From Microbulbifer flavimaris (GTDB lineage Bacteria; Pseudomonadota; Gammaproteobacteria; Pseudomonadales; Cellvibrionaceae): a stretch of DNA of 64,000 nucleotides. Location of the stretch: contig NZ_LRFG02000002.1 in assembly GCF_001641755.2 (NCBI RefSeq), positions 372,001 through 436,000 on the forward strand, written 5' to 3'. Shown piece after piece: positions 1 to 8,092 of this stretch (the stretch's first letter is position 1; the number at the start of each line of letters is the position of its first letter). The position numbers were made by a program, and so were the translations under genes. The notes under the pieces are model-generated. The model was not told the DNA's origin, did no database searches, and saw only the letters and a program-made list of their open reading frames with translations.

Positions 1-152
1 CCTGCCGCCGACGGTTCGAGATACTGGAACCCGGTACTTCCCCTTATATTCTGACCGAAGGCGCTCAAAAGCGAATTACCTGACTTTCAAATGTCACTTT
101 GATTTTTTAGTTGGCTTCAGGGCGGCTGAGCTGAAGCAAGGCAAAAACACTG
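1..152. other. Left edge, no confident gene
   Basis: No complete gene is visible here. Plus-strand frame 3 is open from the edge to a TGA at 81-83 and could be the last 26 codons of a gene lying mostly outside the window, but the tail is too short to identify. Another frame is open further but runs into the hairpin repeat that follows, so it is probably chance. Confidence 0.25.
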
Positions 153-275
153 GATGCGAAGGGCAAGTGCTTGGCTTGGCGTTTTAAAACCTTCTGCACC
201 AGGGATGGTGCAGAGGAGCTACAGGGAGGTATTCATGCGTTTTTAAAACGCCAAGCCAAGTGGTTGCCCGCCACC
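153..275 (+). repeat. Dispersed hairpin element, copy 1
   Basis: First of five related elements of about 125 bp in this window. The outer arms 170-189 and 241-260 are perfect 20-bp inverted complements (CTTGGCTTGGCGTTTTAAAA and its partner). An inner hairpin pairs 193-200 with 207-214 around an AGGGAT loop, followed by GAGCTACAGGGAGGTATTC. It is bounded by a left GATGCGAAGG and a right CGCCACC motif shared with other copies. It lies just past the 3' end of the symporter gene, antisense to it. No open reading frame is conserved between copies. Confidence 0.85.
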
Positions 276-308
276 AAAGGCTGGACCTGGCAACCACGTT
301 CAAAGGAG

Positions 309-1727
309 TTATGCACTAGCCCGACTCGGCTCCGGTACGCCCACCGCAAAGCGCGCAATCCCGTACACAGCGAGACCCGCCAGAATACCCGGCATGCCCT
401 CGTAGATATGGCTGTGCCAGCCCACCCAACGCCACAGTAGCGCCACCGCGAGCCCGACCAGGCTCATCAGGATATAAACACGCTGTGTTGGTCGACCACC
501 CAGGGCAAGTACGATCAGAACCGGGGCAAAGGCGGAAGCCAGGGACGACCAGGACATCACCACCAGGCTGAAGACACTCTGTTGATTCACAAGCGCCCAA
601 ACTACCGCCGCCGCGGTGATAGCCACCGTGGTCAGTTTCAGCACCCAGGTTTTTTCCGTGCGCTGCGGGTGAATGTCGTGGGTAATGGCCGCAGAGCAGC
701 TGAGCACCAGGGAATCTGCCGTGGACATGGTGGCTGCAAATACCCCCGCCAGAATCAGGCCCACCATCACCGGGGATAGCAGTTCCATCGCCATCATCGG
801 CAGCGCCAGCTCCGCATCAAAGCTACCTGCATCGGTCAGCATGATCCGCGCCAGCATACCGACGCCGGTGGCCATGAAATAGAAAGCAGTGAACCAGAGG
901 TAATACCAGATGCGCGCATGAATCATACGGTGATGGGATTCGAGCGCCATAAAGCGCACCATTACATGGGGCTGACCGATCACCGACAGGCCGGCAAACA
1001 GCCAGCCCACCGCAAACAGCACACCGCCCGCAAGCCCAGGCAGCAGCATATTGTCCGGATACCAGTCCAGGAAGCCGTCAACCTGACTCATGGACTGCAC
1101 TGCAGCGCCGATGCCGCCGACGGACTGCGTCGCCACTACCAGTAGCGTTCCCATGGCCACAATCATCACGATGGATTGTGCCGCGTCGGTCCAGATAGAG
1201 GCTCGAATACCGCCCGCCAGACAATAGGCGGCCACGATGATGCCGCCGATCACCGCCCCGCTCCAGATGGGCAAGTCCAGCAACACATACAACGCCTTGC
1301 TACCCGCCACCAGCTGGGCGCTGGCATAGGCCAGCAGGAAGATCAGAGAAAGCACCCCCGCGAGGCGCTGCCAGTAAACAAAGCGGGGACCGGTCCAGCA
1401 GCTGATCACCCCGGCGTAGCTGGATTCCCCGGTCTTGTGCGTGGCACGACACAGGGACTTGTGCACCCACAGCGAGCCGAGAAAATCACCCAGGATCCAG
1501 CCCACCATCAACCACACGGACGCGAGGCCGGTAGCGTAGGTGTACCCGATGACACCAATAAACATATAACCACTGTTATTGGTGGCGACGGCGGAGAGCC
1601 CCACCAGGAACGGGGAGACATCCCGGCTGGCAAGGTAGTAGTCCTGCTTGGTGCCGCGGCTTTTCAGATAGGAGCTGACGCCGATGGCGGCAAACATGGC
1701 GAGAAAAAACAGAAAACTGGCGAGCAC
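309..1727 (-). CDS. Sodium:solute symporter (SSS family)
   Basis: Predicted inner-membrane Na+/solute symporter of 472 residues, the usual size for the SSS family (PutP/PanF type). It is hydrophobic throughout, with about 13 helices, and has the conserved N-terminal segment with LVGLSAVATNNSGYMFIG and the AATMSTADSLVLSCSAAI stretch that in this family lies near the Na2 sodium site. The start is GTG at 1727, preceded by AAGGAGAG at good spacing. It lies downstream of the ectoine operon and on the same strand, with hairpins in between, so an osmolyte-related substrate is possible, but the substrate cannot be read from sequence. A proline- or other amino-acid-type transporter is equally likely. 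Confidence 0.85.
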   Translation of the reverse strand: MLASFLFFLAMFAAIGVSSYLKSRGTKQDYYLASRDVSPFLVGLSAVATNNSGYMFIGVIGYTYATGLASVWLMVGWILGDFLGSLWVHKSLCRATHKTGESSYAGVISCWTGPRFVYWQRLAGVLSLIFLLAYASAQLVAGSKALYVLLDLPIWSGAVIGGIIVAAYCLAGGIRASIWTDAAQSIVMIVAMGTLLVVATQSVGGIGAAVQSMSQVDGFLDWYPDNMLLPGLAGGVLFAVGWLFAGLSVIGQPHVMVRFMALESHHRMIHARIWYYLWFTAFYFMATGVGMLARIMLTDAGSFDAELALPMMAMELLSPVMVGLILAGVFAATMSTADSLVLSCSAAITHDIHPQRTEKTWVLKLTTVAITAAAVVWALVNQQSVFSLVVMSWSSLASAFAPVLIVLALGGRPTQRVYILMSLVGLAVALLWRWVGWHSHIYEGMPGILAGLAVYGIARFAVGVPEPSRASA

Positions 1728-1762
1728 GGGTCTCTCCTTTCGTCGTTATTATTTTCGGGATA

Positions 1763-1811
1763 GGCGGGCTTCCCTGCGCGCCCGCCGTATACGGCCACTG
1801 CCGGTATACGG
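1763..1811 (-). terminator. Paired hairpins after TPR gene
   Basis: Two adjacent inverted repeats: GGCGGGC (1763-1769) with GCCCGCC (1780-1786), and CCGTATAC (785-792 of the second kb) with GTATACGG (1804-1811). They lie just past the TPR gene, before the symporter start. There is no strong T run on the minus strand, so a factor-assisted terminator or mRNA-stabilising structure is as likely as a classical terminator. Confidence 0.4.
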
Positions 1812-1813
1812 TA

Positions 1814-2776
1814 TCAGGAAACTTCCTGCTTTTCGGCATTCTCTTCTGAGTCACGTTCCATCCCGGTGGACTCAATGCCCATCAGGCGCGCAAACGGTGG
1901 ATACTCGTGCAGCCCGTCCAGGGCTTCGTCTTCCATTGCTTCATCACGGTAGGCCGTGGAGATTTCCAACGCCTTGGACAGGTAATCCACCGCTTCCTCC
2001 CAGTGCTCCTGGCTGGCATGAGCACAGGCCAGCTGGTAATAGGCATTGCCATTCTCCGGGTCGATTTCCAGCGCGCGCAGGCACAGGTGGATGGCCCACT
2101 GGGGCTCGCCCAGTTCCAGCACCGCATCGGCCTTGTAGGTGAGCGCCTCCCCGTCGTCGGCGCGCACAGCAAGAATCTGGTCGTAAACCGCAATCTTGCC
2201 CACTGCCGTGTGCTCGCGGCCGGCCCGCAGCCACAACGACTGGATCTCTTTGGTCAGCTCAATCTCGTCCCGGTTGTCTTCGATATGACGCGTCTTCTCG
2301 CTGAGCTGCTCCTCGATGCTGCGCAGGCGCCCCTCATACTCACTCACCAGCTTGGAAATCTCCTCGTTGGCGAGTCCGTGCACCTTTTCCTTGATATCAC
2401 GAATCGAGGTCCAGCCCACCAGCACCAGCAGGGAACTGACGCCGGCAATCAGGTAGAAAAAATAAGTGACCGTATCGGTGGCGTAACTGATGGCCTTGTC
2501 GGCAACGTTGATCTGCCGGTCGACAAACTGCTCGGTGAGGTTTACCCGCTGCGCAGCCATGTCCTTGCGCAACTGCTTGAGTTCATCGAGCACGTAGCGC
2601 TCTACAAACGGGTTGTAGAGCGGCTCCTGCAGGTTGTCGACACGCTCCTGCGCGGCCTGTTGCTGCGCGCCCTGCGGCTCGGATTGCGTATCATCCTGCT
2701 GATCCTGGGCCCAAACGGAAAGCGGCAGCCAAAAGGCTGCCACTGTGAACATCAATGCGGTAATCAGGCCGCGCAT
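1814..2776 (-). CDS. Membrane-anchored TPR/coiled-coil protein
   Basis: Protein of 320 residues with a signal peptide (about 1-23, ending VWAQ), a Gln-rich stretch, one transmembrane helix at about 99-122, a charged coiled-coil segment (about 125-175) and TPR-like helical repeats at about 185-270. The topology suggests a periplasmic N-terminal part and a cytoplasmic coiled coil and TPR scaffold. Its ATG lies inside the last codons of the ectoine aspartokinase (13-bp overlap), so it is very probably translationally coupled and made with the ectoine enzymes. TPRs mediate protein-protein contacts; no catalytic motif is visible. Its role in osmoadaptation, if any, is inferred only from the overlap. 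Confidence 0.8.
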   Translation of the reverse strand: MRGLITALMFTVAAFWLPLSVWAQDQQDDTQSEPQGAQQQAAQERVDNLQEPLYNPFVERYVLDELKQLRKDMAAQRVNLTEQFVDRQINVADKAISYATDTVTYFFYLIAGVSSLLVLVGWTSIRDIKEKVHGLANEEISKLVSEYEGRLRSIEEQLSEKTRHIEDNRDEIELTKEIQSLWLRAGREHTAVGKIAVYDQILAVRADDGEALTYKADAVLELGEPQWAIHLCLRALEIDPENGNAYYQLACAHASQEHWEEAVDYLSKALEISTAYRDEAMEDEALDGLHEYPPFARLMGIESTGMERDSEENAEKQEVS

Positions 2777-4212
2777 ATCGCCTCACCGTGGTCGTAGACT
2801 TCAACCAGGGCGTGGTGAAGACTTTTCACCGCTTCCTCGTAGTCGCTTTCGTTGACCACGAACTGCATATCCACCTGGCGCATGGACTGGTGCACCGCCA
2901 GTACGCTGATACCGGAACGGGCCAGTGCCGCAACGGCGCGGGACAGCATGCCCGGCACCTTCATGTCACTGCCGATAGCGGAGACAACCGCCACTTTGCG
3001 CACCTGAATATCACAGTCCGGATACTCCTCACAGACCGCCGCGCGAATACGCTTCACCGTCTTCAGGTTGGTAGCCAGGAAGTTGGTGATGGTGTTCGCG
3101 TTGATGTCCTTGGTTACCACGCTCCCTTTGAAACGACGGATGATGTCGTTAATGGTGCGATCGTAAGTGGTCATCAGGCCCATCATGTCCTGGTCAAAGC
3201 ACTCCACCGCATAGATATTCTTGCGGCCGGCAATAATCTCGACACAGGGCGTCTCACTCACATAATCCCCTGTCACCAAAGTACCGGAGTGCTCAGGCTC
3301 AAAGGTATTCATGATTCGCAGCGGAATTTCCTGCTGGCGCAGGCCCTTGGCCGCGCGGGGGTGGATCGCCTCCATACCCAGGTTGGCCAGCTGATCTGCC
3401 ACGTCATAGTTGGTGCGGCCAATCGGAACCGCTTCATTCTCCCCAACCAAGCGCGGATCGGCGCTGCTCAGGTGGTATTCCTTATGAATGATAGCTTCTC
3501 TTGCACCGGTGACCACCGCGATGCGGCTGAAGGTCATCTCGCTGTAACCGCGCGCAAAGGTACCCATCAGGCCCTCGCGGGTATGGGCATAACCGGTAGT
3601 AATCGGCAGCTCGGTGGCCAGGTCGATATCCTTGAACGCGCGTTCGATACGCTCGTCCAGAGTCAGGTGCTCGCCATCGCGCCAACCGGTCAGATCCACA
3701 AAGCGCGCATTGACGCCCTCCTGCTGACGCAGCAGTTCAGCGGTATTCCAGGCACTGTGCGCCTCACCGATGCTGGCCAGCATCTCGCAGACAACATTCA
3801 GGTGCCCTTCCAGGGCGAAGTGACCGTGCTGGCAGACCCGCTCAAGGTCCCCCAGGCAACGTTCGGCATCTTCCAGGCGCTCACCGATAAAGTCGTTGGC
3901 GCGGGCCAGCTGCTCGGCATCGGTAAACAGCTCGGCATTGATCTCGTGCACGCGGTTGCGCACCGCCTCAATGGCCTCAACCCAGCTGTGATCCTCGTTG
4001 GCATCGGCAAACAGGGCAAAGATACCCGGGCGACCGGACTTCTTGTGCTCCAGCAGCATGTCGGTGATGCCACCGTATGCGGAAACCACAAAGACGCGCT
4101 GATAAAGCCCCTCTTTGTCGGTCTCGCCGTTTTTGAAAATGATGTTGTCGCGAACTGCGGCATAGTCACTCATTGACGTGCCGCCGATTTTTTCTACCGT
4201 ATGGAGATTCAT
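2764..4212 (-). CDS. ask_ect: Ectoine-type aspartate kinase
   Basis: Aspartokinase of 482 residues that phosphorylates L-aspartate, feeding aspartate semialdehyde to EctB. The N-terminal kinase domain starts with VEKIGGTSM, the family nucleotide-binding KxGGTS motif, and two ACT-like regulatory segments follow in the C-terminal third (IRAAVCEEYPDCDIQVRKVAVVSAIGSDM and later). The specialised Ask_Ect isoform is usually encoded next to ectABC and is less feedback-inhibited than housekeeping isoforms. The ATG at 4212 is preceded by AGGAAG. A terminator-like hairpin separates it from ectC, so its expression may be a read-through fraction of ectABC. It overlaps the TPR gene at its 3' end. Confidence 0.95.
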   Translation of the reverse strand: MNLHTVEKIGGTSMSDYAAVRDNIIFKNGETDKEGLYQRVFVVSAYGGITDMLLEHKKSGRPGIFALFADANEDHSWVEAIEAVRNRVHEINAELFTDAEQLARANDFIGERLEDAERCLGDLERVCQHGHFALEGHLNVVCEMLASIGEAHSAWNTAELLRQQEGVNARFVDLTGWRDGEHLTLDERIERAFKDIDLATELPITTGYAHTREGLMGTFARGYSEMTFSRIAVVTGAREAIIHKEYHLSSADPRLVGENEAVPIGRTNYDVADQLANLGMEAIHPRAAKGLRQQEIPLRIMNTFEPEHSGTLVTGDYVSETPCVEIIAGRKNIYAVECFDQDMMGLMTTYDRTINDIIRRFKGSVVTKDINANTITNFLATNLKTVKRIRAAVCEEYPDCDIQVRKVAVVSAIGSDMKVPGMLSRAVAALARSGISVLAVHQSMRQVDMQFVVNESDYEEAVKSLHHALVEVYDHGEAICAA

Positions 4213-4244
4213 GGTCTTCCTGTAAGGTTTGTCGTTGTCTCGGG

Positions 4245-4272
4245 TGAAAAAGCGGCGCCCTCAGGCGCCGCT
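4245..4272 (-). terminator. Intra-operon terminator/attenuator between ectC and ask
   Basis: Perfect 9-bp stem AGCGGCGCC (4251-4259) / GGCGCCGCT (4264-4272) with a 4-nt loop. Read on the minus strand it is followed by TTTTTC, as in a Rho-independent terminator. It sits between ectC and the aspartokinase, so it probably lowers expression of the distal genes relative to ectABC rather than ending the operon. Confidence 0.75.
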
Positions 4273-4288
4273 TCAGGACACAACACCT

Positions 4289-4693
4289 TTACTTGTTGTC
4301 GGAAACCTCTTCGGCTTCCAGTTCGTAAGCGCCTTCCGCGTTGTGGACTTCCTTGCCGTGCAGCGGTGGGTTGAAGACGCAAGCCATTTTCATTTCTTTC
4401 CGGGCGCGCAGGATGTGCTTGTCATTCTTGTCGAGGATATAAATGGTGCCCGGCTGGATCGGGTAAACCTTGCCATCCTCTACCGTTTCCACTTCACCCT
4501 CACCGGAGATGCAGTACACAGACTCCAGATGGTTCTGGTAATGCAGGTTCAGGTTGGCACCTTCGTAAATCGTGGTGATATGGAAAGAGAAGCCCATGTT
4601 GTCGTTTTTCAGCAGCAGGCGGGTGCTCTCCCAGCCCTCCGAAACAATACGACGATCACTTTTTTCGGCTTCGTGAAGATTTCTAACAATCAT
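4289..4693 (-). CDS. ectC: Ectoine synthase
   Basis: L-ectoine synthase of 134 residues, the typical length. It cyclises N-gamma-acetyl-L-2,4-diaminobutyrate to the compatible solute ectoine in the cytoplasm. The protein is a single cupin. Visible family signatures are the N-terminal [10 protein letters not shown], then [20 protein letters not shown] and [19 protein letters not shown], with the metal- and substrate-binding residues of the cupin core. The C-terminal extension ([15 protein letters not shown]) is acidic, as expected of a halotolerant cytoplasmic protein. Third gene of the ectABC operon, 57 bp after ectB. No ectD hydroxylase is present in the window, so 5-hydroxyectoine formation is not supported here. 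Confidence 0.97.
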   Translation of the reverse strand: MIVRNLHEAEKSDRRIVSEGWESTRLLLKNDNMGFSFHITTIYEGANLNLHYQNHLESVYCISGEGEVETVEDGKVYPIQPGTIYILDKNDKHILRARKEMKMACVFNPPLHGKEVHNAEGAYELEAEEVSDNK

Positions 4694-4750
4694 TACTGGT
4701 CTCTCATCAAATCCTGTTAATTCGGCAATCTCAATGGCTGGGCGCTGCGA

Positions 4751-6073
4751 TCAAGCAGCACCAGCCAGAGTCTCTTCGATGCTTTCATCGGAGAAGAAGT
4801 CGTGCTCTTCCGGCACGTCATTGCTCTTCAATACTTTCTGTACAGCGGCTTCAACGATGTCCAGGCCGCGTTTCAGGTTTTCGTCGCTGGTGGTCAGCGG
4901 GCACAGGGTTTTCACAACCTGGTCGTCAGCACCACTGGTTTCGATTACCAGACCGTGCTTGAAAGCTTCCTTGGTGATCTGGCCAGCCAGGTCACCACTG
5001 ATGCAGTTCAGACCGCGCATCATGCCGCGACCGCGAGTGGTCATGTTGCCGTCACCGTATTTCTCGACGATGGCTTCCATGCGCTGCTCGATGTACTCAC
5101 CCTTGCGCTGGACTTCTTTGGCGAACTTGTCGTCGCTCCAGTAATGATCGATGGCAGCCTTGGCGGTAATGAATGCCAGGTTGTTGCCACGGAAAGTACC
5201 GTTGTGCTCACCCGGCTTCCACTGGTCCAGCTCCGGGCTCATCAGTACGACCGCAAACGGCAGGCCGTAGCCACTCAGGGATTTGGACAGGGTAATGATG
5301 TCCGGCTTGATGCCCGCTTCCTCAAAGCTGAAGAAGCTACCGGTACGACCACAGCCCGCCTGAATGTCATCGACGATCAGCAGAACGTCGTGCTTGCGGC
5401 AGACTGCTTCCAGGTTGCGCAACCATTCCATGCTGCACGCATTGATACCGCCCTCGCCCTGCACGGTTTCAACCATGACAGCTGCCGGGTGGTCCACACC
5501 GGAGGAGGAATCGGACAGCACTTTGTCCAGGTAGGCAGTAGTGTCGATGTCCTCACCCAGGTAACCCTCGTAAGGCATGCGGGTGATGCCACTCATGCTG
5601 ACGCCGGCCGCACCGCGGTGGTGGGAGTTGCCGGTGGCAGCCAGTGCACCCATGCTGCAGCCGTGGAAACCATTGGTGAAGGAGATGATGTTCTCGCGAC
5701 CCTTGTACTTACGGGCGATCTTCAGCGCCGCTTCGACGGCGTTGGTGCCGGTAGGGCCAGTGAACTGCATGACATAGTTCATGTCGCGCGGCTTCAGGAT
5801 CTTCTCGGAGAAGGACTCCAGGAACTCGCCCTTGGCCTTGGTGTGCAGGTCCAGGCCGTGGGTAATGCCGTCGGCCATGATGTATTCCAGCAGGGCTTCC
5901 TTGAAGACCGGGTTGTTATGACCGTAGTTCAGGGTGCCGGCGCCGCCGAGGAAGTCCAGGTACTGGTTACCTTCCTCGTCATACAGGTATTCGCCCTGTG
6001 CCTTGTTGAAAATACGCGGGAAAGCGCGGGCATAGCTTTGTACTTCTGATTCGATCTCGTCAAAAACTTTCAT
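4751..6073 (-). CDS. ectB: Diaminobutyrate-2-oxoglutarate transaminase
   Basis: Class-III PLP aminotransferase of 440 residues that converts aspartate semialdehyde to L-2,4-diaminobutyrate with glutamate as amino donor, the first committed step of ectoine synthesis. Recognisable segments are [17 protein letters not shown] near the N-terminus, the PLP phosphate-binding [15 protein letters not shown], the cofactor-contacting [13 protein letters not shown], and the Schiff-base lysine in [10 protein letters not shown]. The C-terminus is acidic ([16 protein letters not shown]), consistent with salt adaptation. Middle gene of ectABC. The start ATG at 6073 follows the family N-terminus [19 protein letters not shown], so the start is well supported. 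Confidence 0.97.
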   Translation of the reverse strand: MKVFDEIESEVQSYARAFPRIFNKAQGEYLYDEEGNQYLDFLGGAGTLNYGHNNPVFKEALLEYIMADGITHGLDLHTKAKGEFLESFSEKILKPRDMNYVMQFTGPTGTNAVEAALKIARKYKGRENIISFTNGFHGCSMGALAATGNSHHRGAAGVSMSGITRMPYEGYLGEDIDTTAYLDKVLSDSSSGVDHPAAVMVETVQGEGGINACSMEWLRNLEAVCRKHDVLLIVDDIQAGCGRTGSFFSFEEAGIKPDIITLSKSLSGYGLPFAVVLMSPELDQWKPGEHNGTFRGNNLAFITAKAAIDHYWSDDKFAKEVQRKGEYIEQRMEAIVEKYGDGNMTTRGRGMMRGLNCISGDLAGQITKEAFKHGLVIETSGADDQVVKTLCPLTTSDENLKRGLDIVEAAVQKVLKSNDVPEEHDFFSDESIEETLAGAA

Positions 6074-6140
6074 GTTGGCAACCTTTGGTTGGTTAATTTC
6101 AGTTCGCAGTAATTAAGAAAAGGGGTGCGTGTTACCCGCC

Positions 6141-6764
6141 TCAGCCCCGGGTCTCTACGTCGAAGGGGCCGATTCGGAGCAGCATCTCGCTGTCGTGGGC
6201 GCCCTTGAAGTGACGCTCGCGGTCGAACATCACAGACTCTTCAAGCTCGGCACCCAGCTTGCGGGCAAGACCGCGGAACAGGGCCCAGGAGGCTTCGTTG
6301 TCGGGGGTAATCGTCGTTTCCAGGTAGCGGACCTTTGCGCAACCCGAGCGACCGAGGATGTCGCGAATCATGCGGCCGGCGAGACCCATGCCGCGGCCTT
6401 CCTCTGCTACCGCCACCTGCCAGACAAACAGGGTGTCGGGACGCTGTGGGATCAGGTAGCCGGAGACAAAGCCTCCCAGTTCACCGTCAATTTCGGCGGC
6501 GACGCTGGTGTCGGCAAAGTGGCTGGCCTGCAACAAATTGCAGTAGATGGAGTTTTCATCCAGTGGAGGGCAGCGTTTGATGAGCTGGTGCACTGCGGCA
6601 CCGTCTTCACTGACCGGTCTGCGCAGCAGGGCTTCCTTCTTTGCGGTGGAACCCTGCCGCGCGGTGACCTTTTCTTCCGGAGACTCGTCAGATTTGCTAT
6701 CCGAGCTTCCGCTCTGCGGCTTGCTAACGCTTGTGGCGCTCAAATCAATACCTTTAGTTGTCAA
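6141..6764 (-). CDS. ectA: Diaminobutyrate acetyltransferase
   Basis: GNAT-family acetyltransferase that acetylates L-2,4-diaminobutyrate from acetyl-CoA, the second step of ectoine synthesis. The core from about residue 46 (LLRRPVSEDGAAVHQLI...CPPLDENSIYCNLLQASHFADTS in segments) matches EctA; the acetyl-CoA loop is EEGRGMGLAGRM. No ATG lies between the upstream stop and the core. The open frame begins with TTG at 6764, and a second TTG at 6743 has AAAGG seven bases upstream and is the better start. The 38-45 residue Ser/Lys/Glu-rich N-terminal extension before the core is longer than in most EctA proteins and is probably disordered. First gene of ectABC. Confidence 0.95.
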   Translation of the reverse strand: MTTKGIDLSATSVSKPQSGSSDSKSDESPEEKVTARQGSTAKKEALLRRPVSEDGAAVHQLIKRCPPLDENSIYCNLLQASHFADTSVAAEIDGELGGFVSGYLIPQRPDTLFVWQVAVAEEGRGMGLAGRMIRDILGRSGCAKVRYLETTITPDNEASWALFRGLARKLGAELEESVMFDRERHFKGAHDSEMLLRIGPFDVETRG

Positions 6765-6813
6765 ATAGTTCGTTGTCGTTCAAATGAGGCCTTTTGCGCC
6801 TCACCTTAAACAA

Positions 6814-6835
6814 AAAAGGTCAAATTTGACCTTTT
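6814..6835. promoter_or_regulatory. 22-bp perfect palindrome, ect operator candidate
   Basis: AAAAGGTCAAA followed by its exact reverse complement, centred between 6824 and 6825, in the intergenic region between ectA and the divergent MarR-type regulator. MarR-family dimers bind palindromes of this size, so this is a candidate EctR operator on the ect promoter. It is not the published Methylophaga EctR site sequence; the assignment rests on position and symmetry. Confidence 0.6.
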
Positions 6836-6843
6836 ATGAAGAT

Positions 6844-6889
6844 AATTGTTTACTGCTCTAAACAATTTTTTGCATAGTACTCTAAACAA
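6844..6889. promoter_or_regulatory. Inverted repeat plus direct repeat upstream of ectR
   Basis: A perfect inverted repeat AATTGTTT-N8-AAACAATT spans 6844-6867. A 10-bp direct repeat CTCTAAACAA occurs at 6856-6865 and again at 6880-6889, a 24-bp interval. Both lie immediately before the regulator's ATG at 6915, so they could serve autoregulation as well as control of the ect promoter. Confidence 0.55.
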
Positions 6890-6914
6890 CGACGACAACG
6901 CAAGGCGCGCCCCA

Positions 6915-7619
6915 ATGGAAGCTGATCAAAAAGTACGCAACACCCGCAGTGAGACAGACGCCTCAGCGCCTGCCAGCGGCACTGCGCGCAGAAGGGATTC
7001 AGCAGCGCACACAACAATTGACAATCTCCGGGCAGGGCATAAAGTCGCGCACAGGCAACTTTCCCGCCGCGAACTGCAGAGCCTGCTCCTGATGGACAAA
7101 ATTGAAGAAGTATTGATCACCCTGCGGCGCCTGATCCGCGCCACCGACCTGCACTCCAAACAGCTAGTAAAGACCGCCGGCCTGACCGCGCCGCAGCTGT
7201 TGCTGCTGCAGGCGATTCGCGAGAAGGGCCAGGTGACCATCGGCGCCCTGGCCAAGGAGATCAGCCTCAGCCAGGCGACCGTGACCACCATCCTCGACCG
7301 CCTGGAGAAACGCGGCCTGGTCTACCGGGAGCGCTCTTCCGAGGACAAGCGCAAGGTGCACGCCTACCTCACCGATAAGGGGATGGAGTTCATCCGCGAT
7401 GCCCCCACCCCTCTGCAGGAGCACTTCGTGCGACAGTTCCGCGACCTGCGTGACTGGGAACAATCCATGATCATCTCCTCCCTGCAGCGGGTGGCCCTGA
7501 TGATGGACGCCGAGCATATCGATGCCTCGCCGGTGCTCGATGTGGGCGACCTGGACAGAAAGGACAGCCGCCAGCTGCCGCCGGAGCAACAGGCAAAAAC
7601 GGGTAGCGGCGATTCCTGA
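6915..7619 (+). CDS. ectR: MarR-family regulator of ectoine genes
   Basis: Winged-helix MarR-type transcription factor, 234 residues from the ATG at 6915. A TTG 69 bp upstream in the same frame would put the start inside the operator palindrome and is unlikely. The N-terminal 60 residues are polar and probably flexible; the MarR fold spans about 70-205 with the recognition region VTIGALAKEISLSQATVTTILDRLEKRGLVYRERS (in parts) and the wing SSEDKRKVHAYLT. EctR/CosR proteins repress ect genes in methylotrophs and vibrios. Divergent placement from ectA with palindromes between them supports the same role here. Its C-terminal tail is unusually long for MarR. Confidence 0.88.
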   Translation: MEADQKVRNTRSETDASAPASGTARRRDSAAHTTIDNLRAGHKVAHRQLSRRELQSLLLMDKIEEVLITLRRLIRATDLHSKQLVKTAGLTAPQLLLLQAIREKGQVTIGALAKEISLSQATVTTILDRLEKRGLVYRERSSEDKRKVHAYLTDKGMEFIRDAPTPLQEHFVRQFRDLRDWEQSMIISSLQRVALMMDAEHIDASPVLDVGDLDRKDSRQLPPEQQAKTGSGDS

Positions 7620-7710
7620 CCGTCGTAAAATTCCTTGCCATTCAGTGACATAGCCGAACTTTTATTCGGATAACCACCTCGTTGATGCAAGCTTTCGTCG
7701 ATTTATTCAA

Positions 7711-7754
7711 ATTGCTTAAGCAATCATTGCATTCCCGCCCGAGTCCGGTATAAA
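7711..7754 (+). promoter_or_regulatory. Promoter with palindrome before kinase cluster
   Basis: A 14-bp perfect palindrome ATTGCTTAAGCAAT (7711-7724) abuts a sigma70-like promoter: -35 TTGCAT (7727-7732), 16-bp spacer, -10 TATAAA (7749-7754). Transcription from here would read the FHA/kinase cluster after a leader of about 330 nt. The leader (about 7762-8092) holds no recognisable riboswitch or gene. Confidence 0.5.
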
Positions 7755-8092
7755 AAGGCCCAACAACACTGGGCGGCCTCCAGTCACGTACTGCAGCCGC
7801 CGATCAAGACAGGGCGCGAAAAAACAAAAAATGTCCCGGAACTGCAACTCCCGATAAGAGGAACCAGTCTCCGCAAGAGGCCATGAGCCTCGCTCAAATG
7901 GGACCAGCAGCGCCAGCACAAGGCCCGGCCGGAAATAGCCGGCCACTCCAAGACCCTACGGGTTACCCCCGTTGCGCGCAGGCTATAGACCCGCGGCCCT
8001 GATCTGCCCAGTGTGAACGGAAATCGCCAACAAAAAGAGTTCCCGGCACCAAGCGGGATCTCAAAAAGAAGGCAGGGCGAGGGGATCACATC

